Shown: one piece after another, positions 45,880-57,683 of the stretch
How positions within the stretch are numbered: position 1 is the stretch's first letter
Layout: every line of letters begins with the position of its first letter
NCBI GenBank assembly: GCA_029747015.1
Contig: JAKOGI010001357.1
Location: 186,001-250,000 of the forward strand
Direction of reading: 5' to 3'
DNA: 64,000 nucleotides
From: Carnegiea gigantea
Taxonomy: Eukaryota; Streptophyta; Magnoliopsida; Caryophyllales; Cactaceae
Notes under the pieces: generated by a model
Told to the model about the DNA's origin: nothing
The model's database searches: none
The model's input: the letters and a program-made list of their open reading frames with translations, nothing else
Position numbers and translations under genes: made by a program

Positions 45880-46620
45880 AGAATGCCATTATGGAAGGCA
45901 ATCTAATTTATAAAAAGATTGCTGAGCCTATTTTGAATAGAACTATGTCAAAAGGTAAAAATAAAATGAGTGGAAGCTGTTAAATCATAAAGTAGTGGAA
46001 ATAATTCGAAAGTACATGGATAGAAGTTTATTTGAGCATGCATCAAATTTTGACAATGCGCACGAACTTTGGATAACAATTGAGTCCTTAATCAAAAGAC
46101 GACGTAGCGTAACAAATCTCTACTCGTAAGACGCCTAGTGAAGCTCTAGTATAGTGACGGATAAAACATGATTGAGCACTTGAACAATTTTAAGCGGCTT
46201 ATAAATCAATTTATAGAGCTCGAGATGAAACTTGACGATGTATTGCAACCACTGCTACTTCTTAGCTAACTGCATAAGAGTTAGGACACAATGGTACTTG
46301 CATTAAGTAAGTCCACCGTAGCAAGAAAACTCACTATGGATACTGTGACAGACAATCTCTTAAATGAAGAAGCATGGAGAAAAGAAAAAGGCATTTCAAT
46401 GTAACTTGAAGCCAATTCCGTTGACAACTATGATAGAAGTCAGAACCACAAGAGAAATAAGGGACGTGATAAGTTCAGGGAGAGATCTAAATCTTGTCTA
46501 AAACTAATTTGTTATTAATATAGCAAGCCAGGTCACAAGAAATCTTACTATCTATATTATAGGAGAGACAAGAAATTGGAAAGTTAAGCCAAATCATATT
46601 GAACACACGAAAGAAGATAA
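45880..46620 (+). pseudogene. gag: Copia gag, broken
   Basis: M-E-G-N-L-I-Y-K-K-I-A-E-P-I-L near 45891 is a typical Copia gag start. Later, over several frames, come the L-x-L-L-x-S-L-type middle and the zinc knuckle near 46508-46550, read C-Y-stop-Y-S-K-P-G-H-K-K-S-Y-Y, in which the second and last Cys have become Tyr. Stops are frequent. Confidence 0.75.
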
Positions 46621-46689
46621 AAGCACTATTGTTATTATAGCAAAAAATGATAACGAGGTGTTCCTCATTGAAGAAAAAAATTGTTCCAA

Positions 46690-46960
46690 TCTAGCACATG
46701 ATGATTATTTTATGGATTTTTGGATCAGGTGTTGCCTTCCATATCACTCCATATAAACATTTTTTCTCATCTTACTAAGGGGGTGATTTTGATAATGTCA
46801 AGGTAAGAAACCACGTTTCAAGCAAAATCATTGGTGTTGGTGCCATCACCGTGACAAACCAACACATGATGCAAGCTCATGTTAAAAGATGTCAGACAAG
46901 TTCTAAACATGCACCTTTATCTTATATCCGTAAGAAAACTTGATGATGCTAGTTTGGTTA
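46690..46960 (+). pseudogene. Copia protease, broken
   Basis: G-S-G-V-A-F-H-I-T-P near 46727 corresponds to the D-S-G-A-x-x-H-I-T active-site region of Copia proteases. The catalytic Asp is not readable in frame. Followed by V-R-N-H and I-I-G-V-G-A-I pieces. Confidence 0.7.
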
Positions 46961-47089
46961 ATCACTTTTGTGGTGGAATATAGAAGCTCGATAAAGGAAG
47001 TCTAATTGTTACTAGAAGAAAAAGGGAAGGTTCCTTGTACTTTATGCATGGAAACTTATACAAGGTGGAGCTTAATGTGGCCTAGGACA

Positions 47090-47960
47090 ATTCAAACTTA
47101 GACTTATGACATAGAAGGCTTGGACACATGATTGAAAAGGGACTGCAAAACCTGGTGGGAATAGAGCTCCTTGTCTACATAAAAGGCAAATTGCTTAAGC
47201 CGTGTATAGATTGCTTGGCCAACAAACAATATAGGGTGACATTTCATAAAAATGTCTGACCTACTAAGAGAATGCACATCCTTGATTTGGTTCATAGTGA
47301 TGTACACTCTATGACTAAAACGTAGCTCGACAAAGCATTATGTTGTGCTACTTTTGTTGATGATCACTCAAGAAAGGTTTGCCTCTTTTTTTGGAAAAAA
47401 AAAGGGACTAACCACTTGAAGCATTCAAGGAGTTCCATGCTAAGGTGGAATGTGGAACTGGGTAAAATTAAAGAGCTTTCCAGCAGACAATGGTTGGATT
47501 ATTATGGCCCTCCTTTGAATCATATAAAAGTTTTATGGGATCAGGCTAGAGAAAACACCACCAAAGGCACCTTAGCTAAATAGCTTAGCAGAGAGAATAA
47601 ATTGGACTGCCATTGGCATAATTAACCTTTTATCAGTAGCTCCTTTAGATGGTGCTATCCTGGAGGAAATTTGGTCTAGAAAGAAGGTATCGTATAACCA
47701 CTTAAAAGTGTCTGGCTGCTAAGCGTTCATCCAAACTCCTAAGGATGAGCGAGCCAAAATTGATTTGAAAACAAAGGAGTATCTTTATGTCAGATCACCA
47801 AAAGATGAATTTGGCCACCAACTTTGGGATAATGTAAGTAGAAGGATTATAAGAAGTCGAGATGTCGTATTCTTTAAGGACTAAATCATGGAACACTTGA
47901 AAAAGGAGAACCCTAAGCATAGAGTTGTTATTTCTAATTCTAGTTCATCTCCTATGGTTC
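47090..47960 (+). pseudogene. Copia integrase, broken
   Basis: The zinc finger region (R-R-L-G-H-M near 47112, C-I-D-C-L near 47204), then H-S-D-V-H-S near 47297 with the first catalytic Asp, F-V-D-D-H-S-R-K near 47354 and A-D-N-G near 47485. The catalytic Glu region is scrambled near 47545-47600. The C-terminal part runs to about 47880. Stops throughout. Confidence 0.78.
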
Positions 47961-48159
47961 GTGGTAGTGGAGGAGAGGACACAACCAAAGATAATAACAA
48001 GATTAAAATAAATGATGATCCTGCCTCTTCCTCTAATGATGATTGAGAAGAGGTCATTGTGAGTCAAGCAGATTCGATGCTGAATCCATTAAGGAAAGAT
48101 CTCAAGAACAACCTCAGTTGAGGCGATCTACTAGAGAAAGATGACCATCCACCAGATAT

Positions 48160-48313
48160 AACATAGATGAATATGTGACTCTCACATATGAAGAAGAGCC
48201 TTAGAGTTATGAAGAAGCAATGGCTTATAGCCATAAGGTAGAATGGGTGAAATCCATGTAAGAAAAAGTGAAATCCTTGCATGAGAATCATACATACGAT
48301 CTAAAGCAATTGT
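48160..48313 (+). pseudogene. Copia reverse transcriptase, part 1 (before insertion)
   Basis: T-Y-E-E-E-P-stop-S-Y-E-E-A-M-A, then H-E-N-H-T-Y-D-L-K-Q-L, the usual N-terminus of a Copia RT. It stops at the CTAGG target duplication (48314-48318) of the Athila-like element. The Trp of the expected N-T-W is read as Tyr. Confidence 0.82.
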
Positions 48314-48318
48314 CTAGG

Positions 48319-49916
48319 TGTTAGTGATTCCTACAAGTATATGGTTATCGTTATAGGAATTGAATGTCATCCTCAGGGATGATTATAAATTTAATTACTA
48401 AACTTTATAATGGAAACTAGAAGGATTCCAACCTAATTACCCAAAACAAAACAACTAGATTACTAATAATTCTAAATCAACGTAAACAATTAGATTACTG
48501 AAAATTCTAGACTAGCTTATTTTAACTAAGCTAATGAAAGTGATTTATTATTTAAATTTAACTATGTGGTTTGAACAACTTTACTCCCTCATAGTCAACT
48601 TCAGGAAAAACTAGAAATCAACATTCAAACATTACATTCAGATTCAAAGCATGGCACAAGAATCCAATTAGCAACAGGAACAATAAAATTGGATGCTAAA
48701 TCAAATTATCAAAACAGGACTAAGTGGAGTGGAGCGCTTCACTACGGAACTTGCTTGCCCAGGAACTCACTTCCAGTACCCATTTTCTTCTCTAATTGAA
48801 TGAGCTCATATGTTGACTCGAACTGAAACAGAGCATACTAATCCAATGTAGAGAATTCTTAGAACCCGAAATATGGAACATGAATCTTGAGTTTGAAGTC
48901 TAGAAACTAAACTTTTGTGCTTCAATCAGTGAACAAACTCGAAGTCCAAGTTACATCACTTGTGAAACTAACACCTAGGTCTGAAAACTGAAAAACAAAA
49001 TCAAAATCACCAATTGAAAGAAAAAGAAAACACCAATGACTCGCTGGCTTTGCTCTTTGCCTCAACCTCCATTAAAAACGCAGCCCCCTTGCCTTGATTA
49101 ATCTCATTAACCTTGAGTTAAACCTTAACTTGCAACCGCCGCACTGATGATTGATGCAAGGTAATAGGTGGAGGAATTAATGTAGGCAATGATGAAGTAA
49201 TGGATAAGGGGAAGGAGAAACACCGAAACACCATACCGTATGTTTCTCTCTCTGTTTTGCTGGGCACGAAGAAGAAGAGGAAAGGGATGGGTAACAGCAA
49301 GTGACATCATTATGATGAATGATGGTGGAAGAGGAAAATCGCCATGGCCATTGATGATAAAGGAGACGAAACGGCGAAGGTGGGAAAGAAGAAAGGTGCC
49401 CTGTTCTTCGGGTTCCTCTCAACACTAAACGGATGAGGAAGAAGAGGGAACAAAGGAAGAAGAAGAAGAGACCGGGGGGGCTGGTCACGTGACTTGTGCA
49501 TGGGGTCTTAAGTGAAAGAATAGGCTGGAGAAGGAACGAACGAATGGGCCATGGCCAGCAAGAAAAAGAAGGGGAAAAAATGGCGAGGAAAATGGCCCAC
49601 AAGGAAAAAAAACCAGGAAAAGAAAAGAAAGAAAGAGTGAGAGGGGATCGGGTCTGCATATAGGCCAGGCCCAGTTAAGGGAAATGGGAGAAGAGGCCGA
49701 CCTGGGCTTGCAACTTGACCAAATTGGGCTCGGTTCTTATCTTCCTTTTTCCTAGCTTGACTTGATCCAATTCTTGAGTTAGTTGCTTATTTTCTTCAAA
49801 ATTTTCCAATTCCTACAAAATAAATAAAATAACATTAAAATCCTAACCTAATACTTCACTTCGAGCAATTATTAGACAATAAAAGGGGATAAAATATCAT
49901 AATTTGAGGTTAAACA
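48319..49916 (-). repeat. Athila-like 3' LTR (left in window)
   Basis: 1598 bp, TGTTAGTG to GTTAAACA as read on the plus strand, collinear with 57684-59277. The short open frames within it (49118-49659) are low-complexity Ser/Phe/Leu-rich and not genes. Confidence 0.92.
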
Positions 49917-51240
49917 ATTCCCCCACACTGAAGTTTTGATCGTCCGCAAGTAAAATAAAACTAAAAATTCTAGAAAAAGAAAAATAAAATTCTAACTCAC
50001 TTTCGTATAAATCACGGTTGTACTTGGCATGTACAACAAGCCCTTTAAATCCCTAGGTCACCCTTAGTGGACGAAGAAGGTCTCGTGAGGGTTTGCAAAA
50101 GATATACCCACAAAACCTAGAAAAGAAAATGAAAAGGAAAAGAGAAACAGAAATAGAGAAACAGCTAGGATTTACAAATGTAAATATACAAGGGAGAAGC
50201 CTATACATATTCTAACTAACCAAATCACCCATGTGGCAAAGATATTAGCCTACATATATATATAGAATGTACTTATCAAGGCTTTCTACCCCATTGATGT
50301 ATATCAAAGCACTAACTTTTCGCCCCCACTGTACATCAAGACTTTGAATTCATCTCAGTTTTCGTGTGCAAGTGCATCATCATCCGAGGACTTAGGTTTA
50401 TTAGAATCAAACTCAATCCCACTTAACTGATGCAAACTTTATTATTGACTTATTAACATAGGGAGCAAGCTTTCCCAGTAGCAGTATTGCCTCAAAGGGA
50501 AACGCCTAGTAGCACATGCCTCAAAGGGTAACGCCCAGTAGCGTATGCCTCAAATGGATACTTGTCATTCCAAATCTTATTTCATTTCCCTTTTCTTTTT
50601 TTCCTTTTTTTTTCATTTTTTCATTTTTTTCATTTGTTTTTTTCTTTTGGGATGCAAATATAAAAACCAAAGTAACCGTGTCAAAGATAAGTGGGAGAGT
50701 CAATCATGGAAAACTAAGACTTAAGATAATGATGATGGTGTAAATAAAGATTAGATTACACATCGATAATGAACAATTTGGGATTAGAATTAGGGCTTAG
50801 AATGACACACTAAAGAGGAGATCTATCATGCACATCACACTTACATACAAGCTAAAAGTCAAAGCACAGGGGGATTTAAGCTGATCTGAATAGTATGAAG
50901 CTTCCCCAAAAACAAAACAAAAAAAAATCTTTTTGGATTTTCAAAGTTTTTCAAAATTTTTTCAATTTTTAAAAATTTTTCAAAATTTCCCTACCTTCGC
51001 ACCAAAATCTCACAATGCCCTCGTTGGGAGTGGAAAGAAACATTAAACACGAAATAAAATCAAAAAAGAAAAACAAACAAAAACGAGACTCAAAAACAAA
51101 AAGGACATGACTCAAAAATAAGTGTACAACATATATATCCATAAGAGAAAAAGAAAGGCAGCCAACTATACAAAAAGAAAAGAAAAAGAGAAGTAGAAAA
51201 AGAGATAAGAAGAGAAGAAAATTCTTAGCAAATCAGGTCG
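49917..51240 (-). other. Athila-like polypurine tract and 3' non-coding region
   Basis: The minus strand reads AGTGTGGGGGAAT right before the LTR. The rest is low complexity with T- and A-rich runs and a 29-bp tandem repeat at 50489-50560 (GCCTCAAAGGG(A/T)AACGCC start). Confidence 0.75.
50489..50560. repeat. 29-bp tandem repeat, 2.5 copies
   Basis: Units start GCCTCAAA at 50489, 50518 and 50547. They lie inside the non-coding part of the Athila-like element. Confidence 0.85.
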
Positions 51241-51271
51241 GGTGCTAAGTACACCCGAGCTATCATCTCAA

Positions 51272-52602
51272 TCACCGATCAGAACTCAGCTCGTGGAGCA
51301 TAAGATATTCCACATCTTCTTTGCTGGGCAACTCCAAAAATTGCTTCAAACGCTGGTCATTCACTTTGAAGGTGGCACCACTCTCAGGGTCCTGAATTTC
51401 GACTGCACCATAGGGAAAAACACGTGAGACAATATAAAGACCAGTCCAACGGGACCTCAATTTCTCTAAAAGTAGATGGAGCTTAGAATTATATAAGATG
51501 GCGTGCTTTCATTCCTGGGGCAAACTCTTTCCTAAGGCTATGCTTATCATGAAAGACCTTCTCCCTCTCTTTGTAAGATCAAGCACTCTCACAAGCCTTA
51601 GCTCTAATCTCATCGAGCTCACTTAGTTGCAGTCTGTGCTCCTCATCAGCCTCAGTCAAGTCATAATTAAGCCACTTAACCCCACCAAGCTCTATGCTCT
51701 ATCTCCACAGGAATATGACAAGGCTTACCATAAACAACCCTATAAGGTGACATAGCTAAGGGAGTTTTGAAAGCCATCCTATACGCCCAAAGAGCATCTA
51801 CAAGCTTGTTGACCTAATCGTTCCTATTCCGGCTCACTGTCTTTTTCAGAATCTGTTTGATCTACTGATTGGATACTTCAACCTGGCCACTAGTTTGGGG
51901 ATGATAGGGAGTAGCAAGCCTATGGACTATCGAATACCTCTTTAATAAGGCATCAAAAGACCTATTGTTAAAATGCATGCCTGATCACTAATGATAGCAC
52001 GGGGCATGCCAAATCTAGCAAAGATGTTTTTCCTATAGAACTTCACAACCACCTTGGCGTCATTCGTCCTAGAAGGGATAGCCTCAACCCATTTAGAGAT
52101 ATAGTCCACAACGGGTACTCATTCTCAAAGGAAGATGGAAATGGTCCTATAAAATCAATTACCACACCTCAAAAATCTCCACCACAATAATGGGGTTCAG
52201 TGGCATCATATCTTTCTTGTTTACTCTGCCCAATTGTTGGCATCTAGGAAAACTCTTACAATATTCAAAAGTATTCCTAAATAAAGTAGGCCAGTACAAA
52301 CCACAGTGAAGAATTTTGGCTGCAGTCTTCCTACCACTAAAATGCTCCCTACATGCCTGGTCATGACAAAAAGAAAGGACACTCCTCACCTTATTGTCGA
52401 GAATACACCTCCTAAATGCTTGGTCAGGGCAGAACTTAAACAAATAAGGATCATCCCAAACAAAGAACTTCACAAGGTGGAAGAACCTATCTTTGTCATT
52501 CTTAGTCCAATCCTCAGGGATCCTACCATCAACTAAGTAATTAATAAAATCAGCATACCAAAGATCAGGGAAGACAACATATAATTGCTTATCAGGAAGC
52601 AC
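51272..52602 (-). pseudogene. Athila-like integrase, broken
   Basis: The HHCC finger is in the upstream part (C-H-D-Q-A-C-R-E-H-F-S-G-R-K-T near 52365, then C-K-S-F-P-R-C-Q-Q-L-G near 52240), open to about 52159. The core with the DDE triad lies at 52150-51600, spread over frames with many stops. The C-terminal R-S-R-W-T-G-L-Y-I-V and P-Y-G-A-V-E-I-Q (51460-51380) is typical of Athila integrases. It would insert the cDNA. Confidence 0.82.
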
Positions 52603-53125
52603 TCAGAAACATTAGACTCACTCTCTCTCTATCATAGAGAATCCTAGACAGATGATCAGCTACAAGGTTCTTAGAACCTTTCTTATCCCTAATCTCACAG
52701 TTAAATTCTTGCAAAAGCAATATCCATCTAACAAGTCTAGGCTTGGTATCCTTCTTGGAAAGAAGGTGCTTAAGAGTAGAGTGGTCGGTATAGACCATCA
52801 CATGAGACCTAATCAGATAAGGTCTAAACTTCTCAAAACCAAATATGACAGTCAAAAAACCTTTCTCGGTAACAATGTAGCTTAACTGGGCATCATTCAA
52901 AGTGTAACTAGCATAGAAAATCACACAGGGCTTCTTATCAACACACTGCCCTAAAACAACCTTAATAGCATAATCAGAAGCATTACACATCAATTCAAAT
53001 GGTTCTCCCCAAAAGGGAGGACGAAGAATAGAAGTAAAGGTTAAGGCTTCCTTAAGCTTAGAAAATGCCTCAAGACACTCCTCAGAAAAGTAAAAGGACA
53101 CATCCTTAGCTAGCAGGTTGGACAA
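52592..53125 (-). pseudogene. Athila-like RNase H
   Basis: Open for about 177 residues. [14 protein letters not shown] is the start of the Gypsy RNase H (catalytic Asp in A-S-D-Y), followed by [24 protein letters not shown] and N-L-V-A-D-H-L-S-R with the last Asp. The tail runs on toward the integrase. Separated from the RT by a stop near 53150. Confidence 0.88.
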
Positions 53126-53149
53126 AGGCTTCGCTATCTTACTAAATCC

Positions 53150-53980
53150 TTAATGAAGCGAAGGATAGAAGCCAGCATGTCCAAGGGAAGACCTTACCTC
53201 TTTCACACAAGTGGGCGGGGGAAGATTAACAATCAGATCGGTCTTGGCCATATCTACCTCAATTCCATCTTTTAAAATAATGTACCCTAAGACTATCCCC
53301 TTTTTAAGCATGAGATGACATTTCTTCCATTTTAAAGTCAGGTTTTTCTCCATACACCTTTCCAGCACTTTCCTCAGACTAGACAGACAATTATCAAAGG
53401 AAGGCGCAAACAGAGAAAAGTCATCCATGAAAATTTCCATGCACTGCCCAGCTAGATTTGAGAAAATTAAAATGATACATCTCTTAATGGTACCAGGGGC
53501 ATTGCATAGTTCAAATGGCATTCGCCTAAAAGCATATGTCCCAAATGGACAGGTGAAAGTAGTCTTCTCTTTATCTTCAGGAGCAATAGAGATCTCGGTA
53601 TAACTAGGGTATCCATCTAAAAAGCAATAGAAAAAATATCCAGCAAATCTCTGTAACATCTGGTCCAAGAAAGGAAGGAAAAAGTGGTCTTTCCTAGAGG
53701 TAGCATTCAATTTCCTGTAGTCTATACACACATGCTACCCAGATTGAACTCGAGTTGGGACTAACTTGTTCCTATCATTCCTAATCACGGTAATACCAAT
53801 CTTCTTAGGAACAAATTGAACGGGGCTAACCCACTCACTATCAGAAATAGGGTAGATAATTCCATGGTCTAACCACTTCAGCACTTCCTTTCTAACTACT
53901 TCATGGAGAGTAGGGGTCGAACGCCTTTGACGGTCACGATAGGGCTTAGCACTATCCTCTAAATGAATTCTATGTTGCAT
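53150..53980 (-). pseudogene. Athila-like reverse transcriptase, broken
   Basis: Two open pieces (53980-53735 and 53731-53150) cover the palm. Motifs: H-R-I-H-L-E-D near the start, W-V-S-P-V-Q-F-V-P-K-K, C-I-D-Y-R-K-L-N, C-P-F-G-T-Y-A-F-R-R-M-P-F and F-M-D-D-F-S at 53431-53414 with the Asp pair. A TAG between the two pieces (about 53736) falls just before the C-I-D-Y-R motif. The usual G-Y-S-G is G-Y-P-S. Confidence 0.9.
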
Positions 53981-54214
53981 AATAGATGGACTAATACCCT
54001 TGATATCCCCTAAAGTCCAACCTACAGCCTCCTTATTCTTTCTAAGTAATGCAATCAGTTTGTACTCTTAGTCGCGGTCTAGGTCAGGAGCAATAATGGC
54101 AGGTAAGGATTCACCAGGTCCTAGAAATGCATACTTGAGAGAATCAGGAAGAGGTTTCAATTCAAGAGCAGGAGGGAAAATAGATTCAGAAGTAGCTTCA
54201 AAACCAGTAGTGGG

Positions 54215-54690
54215 CTAACAATCAACAATAGAGCACAAGTCATCAAACTCAAACACATCGTATTCAGGCTCATCATTCATAAAAAATGGTTCATACTCAG
54301 CAGCAAATACATCATCAAAAGCATCATCAAGTATAGAATCGTCTGCCCAGTGAAGAGTAGAGAACTCCATATCATCAAAACCAGAAGGCTGTCTTTGCAT
54401 GTTAAAGATGTTCAGCTCTAAGGTCATGTTGCCAAAAGACAGTCTCATCATACCAATCCTGTAATTAATGATGGGATTGGCAGTGGCCAAGAAAGGACAC
54501 CCTAGAATAACAGGGACTTGACTAGCTAAATTAGACACTCTTTAAGTGTCAATCACAATGTCTACTGAGTAAATGAATTTACCCACTCTAATCAGCACAT
54601 CCGCAACTATACCCCTTGGCAGTCGAGTCGATCTATCAGTCAATTGAATAACCATCTTGGTAGATTTCAGTGCACCTAACCCTAGCCTCT
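54215..54690 (-). pseudogene. Athila-like protease region, broken
   Basis: V-P-V-I-L-G-C-P-F-L-A-T-A-N-P-I-I-N-Y near 54515 and M-R-L-S-F-G-N-M-T-L-E-L-N-I-F match the C-terminal half of the Athila protease. The D-S/T-G part should lie upstream (54540-54700) and is damaged. An acidic Asp/Glu-rich tail follows, as in the clade. Confidence 0.75.
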
Positions 54691-54799
54691 CATACTAAGT
54701 GAAGGTATCAAGTTGACACTGAGCCCTAAATCAAGCAAAGCTCTGTGAATGAGCTAGGCCATTATAACTATGAAGATTGTAGGGCAACCGGGGTCCTTA

Positions 54800-56760
54800 T
54801 ACTTCACTTGGATATGATGAGAAAAATAGAACTAGCACTAGAGGCTAAGAAGGCCTTCCTAGGTACATTAGTAGCTCTCTTGGTCATGCACAGATCCTTC
54901 AAGAACCTAGCATTTGGAGGCATGTGCTGAATAGCATTGAGCAAAGGTATATTAATTTTGACTTGAGAGAAGATCTCTCTCATCTTCTCAACATGAGCTT
55001 GGTCTTTCTTCTTAAGCCTATAGAAAAAAGGAGGTAAAGGCATATGGACTTTCTTAAAAGAATAAGAAGAAGAAGGAGAAGAAAAACCCTTAGAAGGTAA
55101 AGGGTCTACTGAATCAGATGAGTCTTTCTCTTTAAGCTCCTCTTTCTTAGACAGTGACTCAGAAGGAAGGTGAGTCTTAGAATCATTGGGGGCACCATCA
55201 GTAGCATCTCCTAGCTCACTGAATGAACCAGTTTCTAGAGGTGAAGAAGAAAAAGAAGAATTTTGAAAAAATTAGTGAGGATACTTGCAGGGCTCGTTAG
55301 GATTTCTCACTTAGTTATCAATCTGTCGACCAAAGTAGAGAGATATCATTGCATTCACTTTCCTCACGGGCTCACTAAAGTTACCAGAAGAAGAGGAGGC
55401 ATGACCCTTGGAGTTCACCTCAAGTTGACTAGAAAAGTGCCTAGCTCCCTAGAAGATGATGCTGACTGGAAAAACTGTTCAGTCATTATTCTCATCATTC
55501 TTTCCATGTTAGCATTAATCATTCTCTGCATATCATTATTAATTCTCCTCTCCATTTTGTCAATGTTAGTGTAACCAGGAGGAGGTTGAACTTGAGCTAC
55601 AAGTGGTAGAGGTTTAGGTGCATTTGGCACACCTAAAAAAGCCGGTCTCTGGAAGGAACTAGAAGGGTGAGAGATAGGTTAGGAATTGTTTCTAGGAAAC
55701 ACTCTAAGTTGAGAGTTAGGAACTGCAGCATTTGGTCCATTACTCTAAGAGAAGTTAGGGTAATTTCTCTACTTTGTATTGTAATAAGGAGAGAAAGGGT
55801 CATTCTTAGGTCTCTGAAAGGCCATACTCGCTTGCTTTTGCCTAGTTGCTAACTGGTAAGCAAAATAGGGACAAGCACCCAAAGAATGATCAATGGCCTA
55901 GCAATGAGAACAAGACACTGTAAAAGTCTGGTATAGTTGGGTCATTTGGGGTGACAATCCTTTCAATATGTTTTCCAAGGTAGCAATCTTTGACTCTAAG
56001 TGACTTGCATGACAGACAGAATGCAACCCACCCCTGGCAAACCTATAACTCAATCTGTCATCACAAGCTATTTCCCATTGCATGGTTTTCTCAGCTAAGT
56101 CCACTAGAAATTCCTGAGCAGCTGTGGCGCTATTAGAAAGAAAGTCACCTTGACACATGGACTCTACCATGATTCTAGTTTGTTGGTTAAGTCCTTCGTA
56201 TACAATCTGGTACAAATGTACTTGGTCTAAACCATGATGAAGACATTAGGCCAATAAATTCTTGAACCTATTAAAATATTTCCAGAATGGTTCCCTATCA
56301 AACTACACAAATTGATTGATTTCATTCTATAGCTTAACAATCTTGACATTAGGAAAATATTTTCTTAAGAACAATCTCACAAAATCATTCCAAGAAGTAA
56401 CAGAATTAGCAGTCAAGCCATACATCCAATATTTAGTAGAATCTTTCAAAGCAAAAGGAATCAATTTCGTTCGCACAACACCAATGGGAATATTAAGGAA
56501 ATGCGTCATAGACCAAACTTTTTCGAATTCCCTCAAAAATAAATAAGTATCCTCTAAACCTGTAAATTTAGAGAGTATTTGAGTATAGCGAGGTCTTAAT
56601 TCAAAAGCCACATTGGGTCCAAGGTCAGGTATAGTGAAGCATGATGGCAAAGTAGTCCTAGGAGGATAGAAAATCTCACTCAAAGATCTTTCTTGTGCTA
56701 TTTCTTCTGGCTCCAGCTTGAGTTCCGATTTGAGTACTAAGTGAAGATCGGGTTCACTCC
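54800..56760 (-). pseudogene. gag: Athila-like gag, broken
   Basis: Gag forms the particle. From 56683 down: F-E-L-R-P-R-Y-T-Q, F-x-G-L-E-D-T-Y-L-F-L-R-E-F-E, then L-I-P-F-A-L-K-D-S-T-K-Y-W and W-N-D-F-V-R-L-F-L-R-K-Y-F-P, the retrotransposon gag core. Further pieces (56215-55898) give Y-E-G-L-N-Q-Q-T-R and a Cys/His-containing end. 55630-54804 holds the Pro-rich linker and the P-L-P-P-F-F region leading to the protease. Several stops and shifts. Confidence 0.82.
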
Positions 56761-56769
56761 TAGCAAGTC

Positions 56770-57660
56770 AATGATTTCTAGGGATTCTAACCCAACTATT
56801 CATATAAATCCCACCCCCTCACCAAAGGTTCTATTTTTGGTCTTTTCCTTTTCTAATTTTTTGGATTTTTGATTTTTTCTATATTTTTCTTTTTTTTTTT
56901 GTAAACCACACAACTAAATAAGAAAGTGAATCAAAACTATAAGCAATACACAAATAGAAAATGAGCAAATGTAAAATGAAAACTCAAACACTAATAAACT
57001 AAAAGAAAATAAGAACATAAACTACACTTAAACAATCTAATTCTGAAAATAAAATTAAAACAGAAAACAAAACTCCTAAAATTATAATTAAATACACATT
57101 AAATTCAACGTAATCACAAAGGACATAAATATATTTTTTTTCAAATTTTTTCTGTCCCCGAACTGTCCAGAAAAATCCAAACAGATTATTAAGTCCAAAA
57201 TTCACAGAAAAGTTTAAACAGTTCCAAAAATTCCATAAACATTCACACGAACTCTAAACATTATGCTGCATCTACGAAAAACATCAATACAGCACAAATC
57301 ACACTAGAAATGCTCCCAAAAATTCAAATAGAATGTGAAATTGATGAAAAATTTGCACTGGTCTAATCTTTTAGGGGATCAGTTCTACCTTGTTTCTCTT
57401 GGCTGCACATAAACCAAAATGATTAGTACTATTTTTTCAGTAACAAATAATCTCTAAAAATTAAAATGAAACCAATCTCAATGAAAACAAAAATCAAAAT
57501 ACCAACTAAATTCAAAAATCAAAACTAAACTACATTACTAAAATGAAATAACAAGTCAACTAAAACTAAAAACTCACAACTCTGAAATTAAAATGAAAAT
57601 GACTATAATGACTTTAATAACTAAAGTATGACTCGACACAATCAGATTTCATAAATCCAT
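56770..57660 (-). other. Athila-like leader, non-coding
   Basis: An AT-rich stretch between primer site and gag with no clear gene. Short frames only. Confidence 0.6.
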
Positions 57661-57677
57661 CCCCGGCAACGGCACCA
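57661..57677 (-). other. Athila-like primer-binding site (tRNA-Asp type)
   Basis: The minus strand reads TGGTGCCGTTGCCGGGG, a few bases after the LTR. The Athila consensus TGGCGCCGTTGCCGGGG differs by one base. Confidence 0.85.
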
Positions 57678-57683
57678 AAAACT

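Noticed and set aside
49118..49659. A 160-residue minus-strand frame rich in Ser, Phe and Leu
   Set aside because: It lies wholly inside the Athila-like LTR, is low in complexity, and the sister LTR (57684-59277) does not keep the frame.
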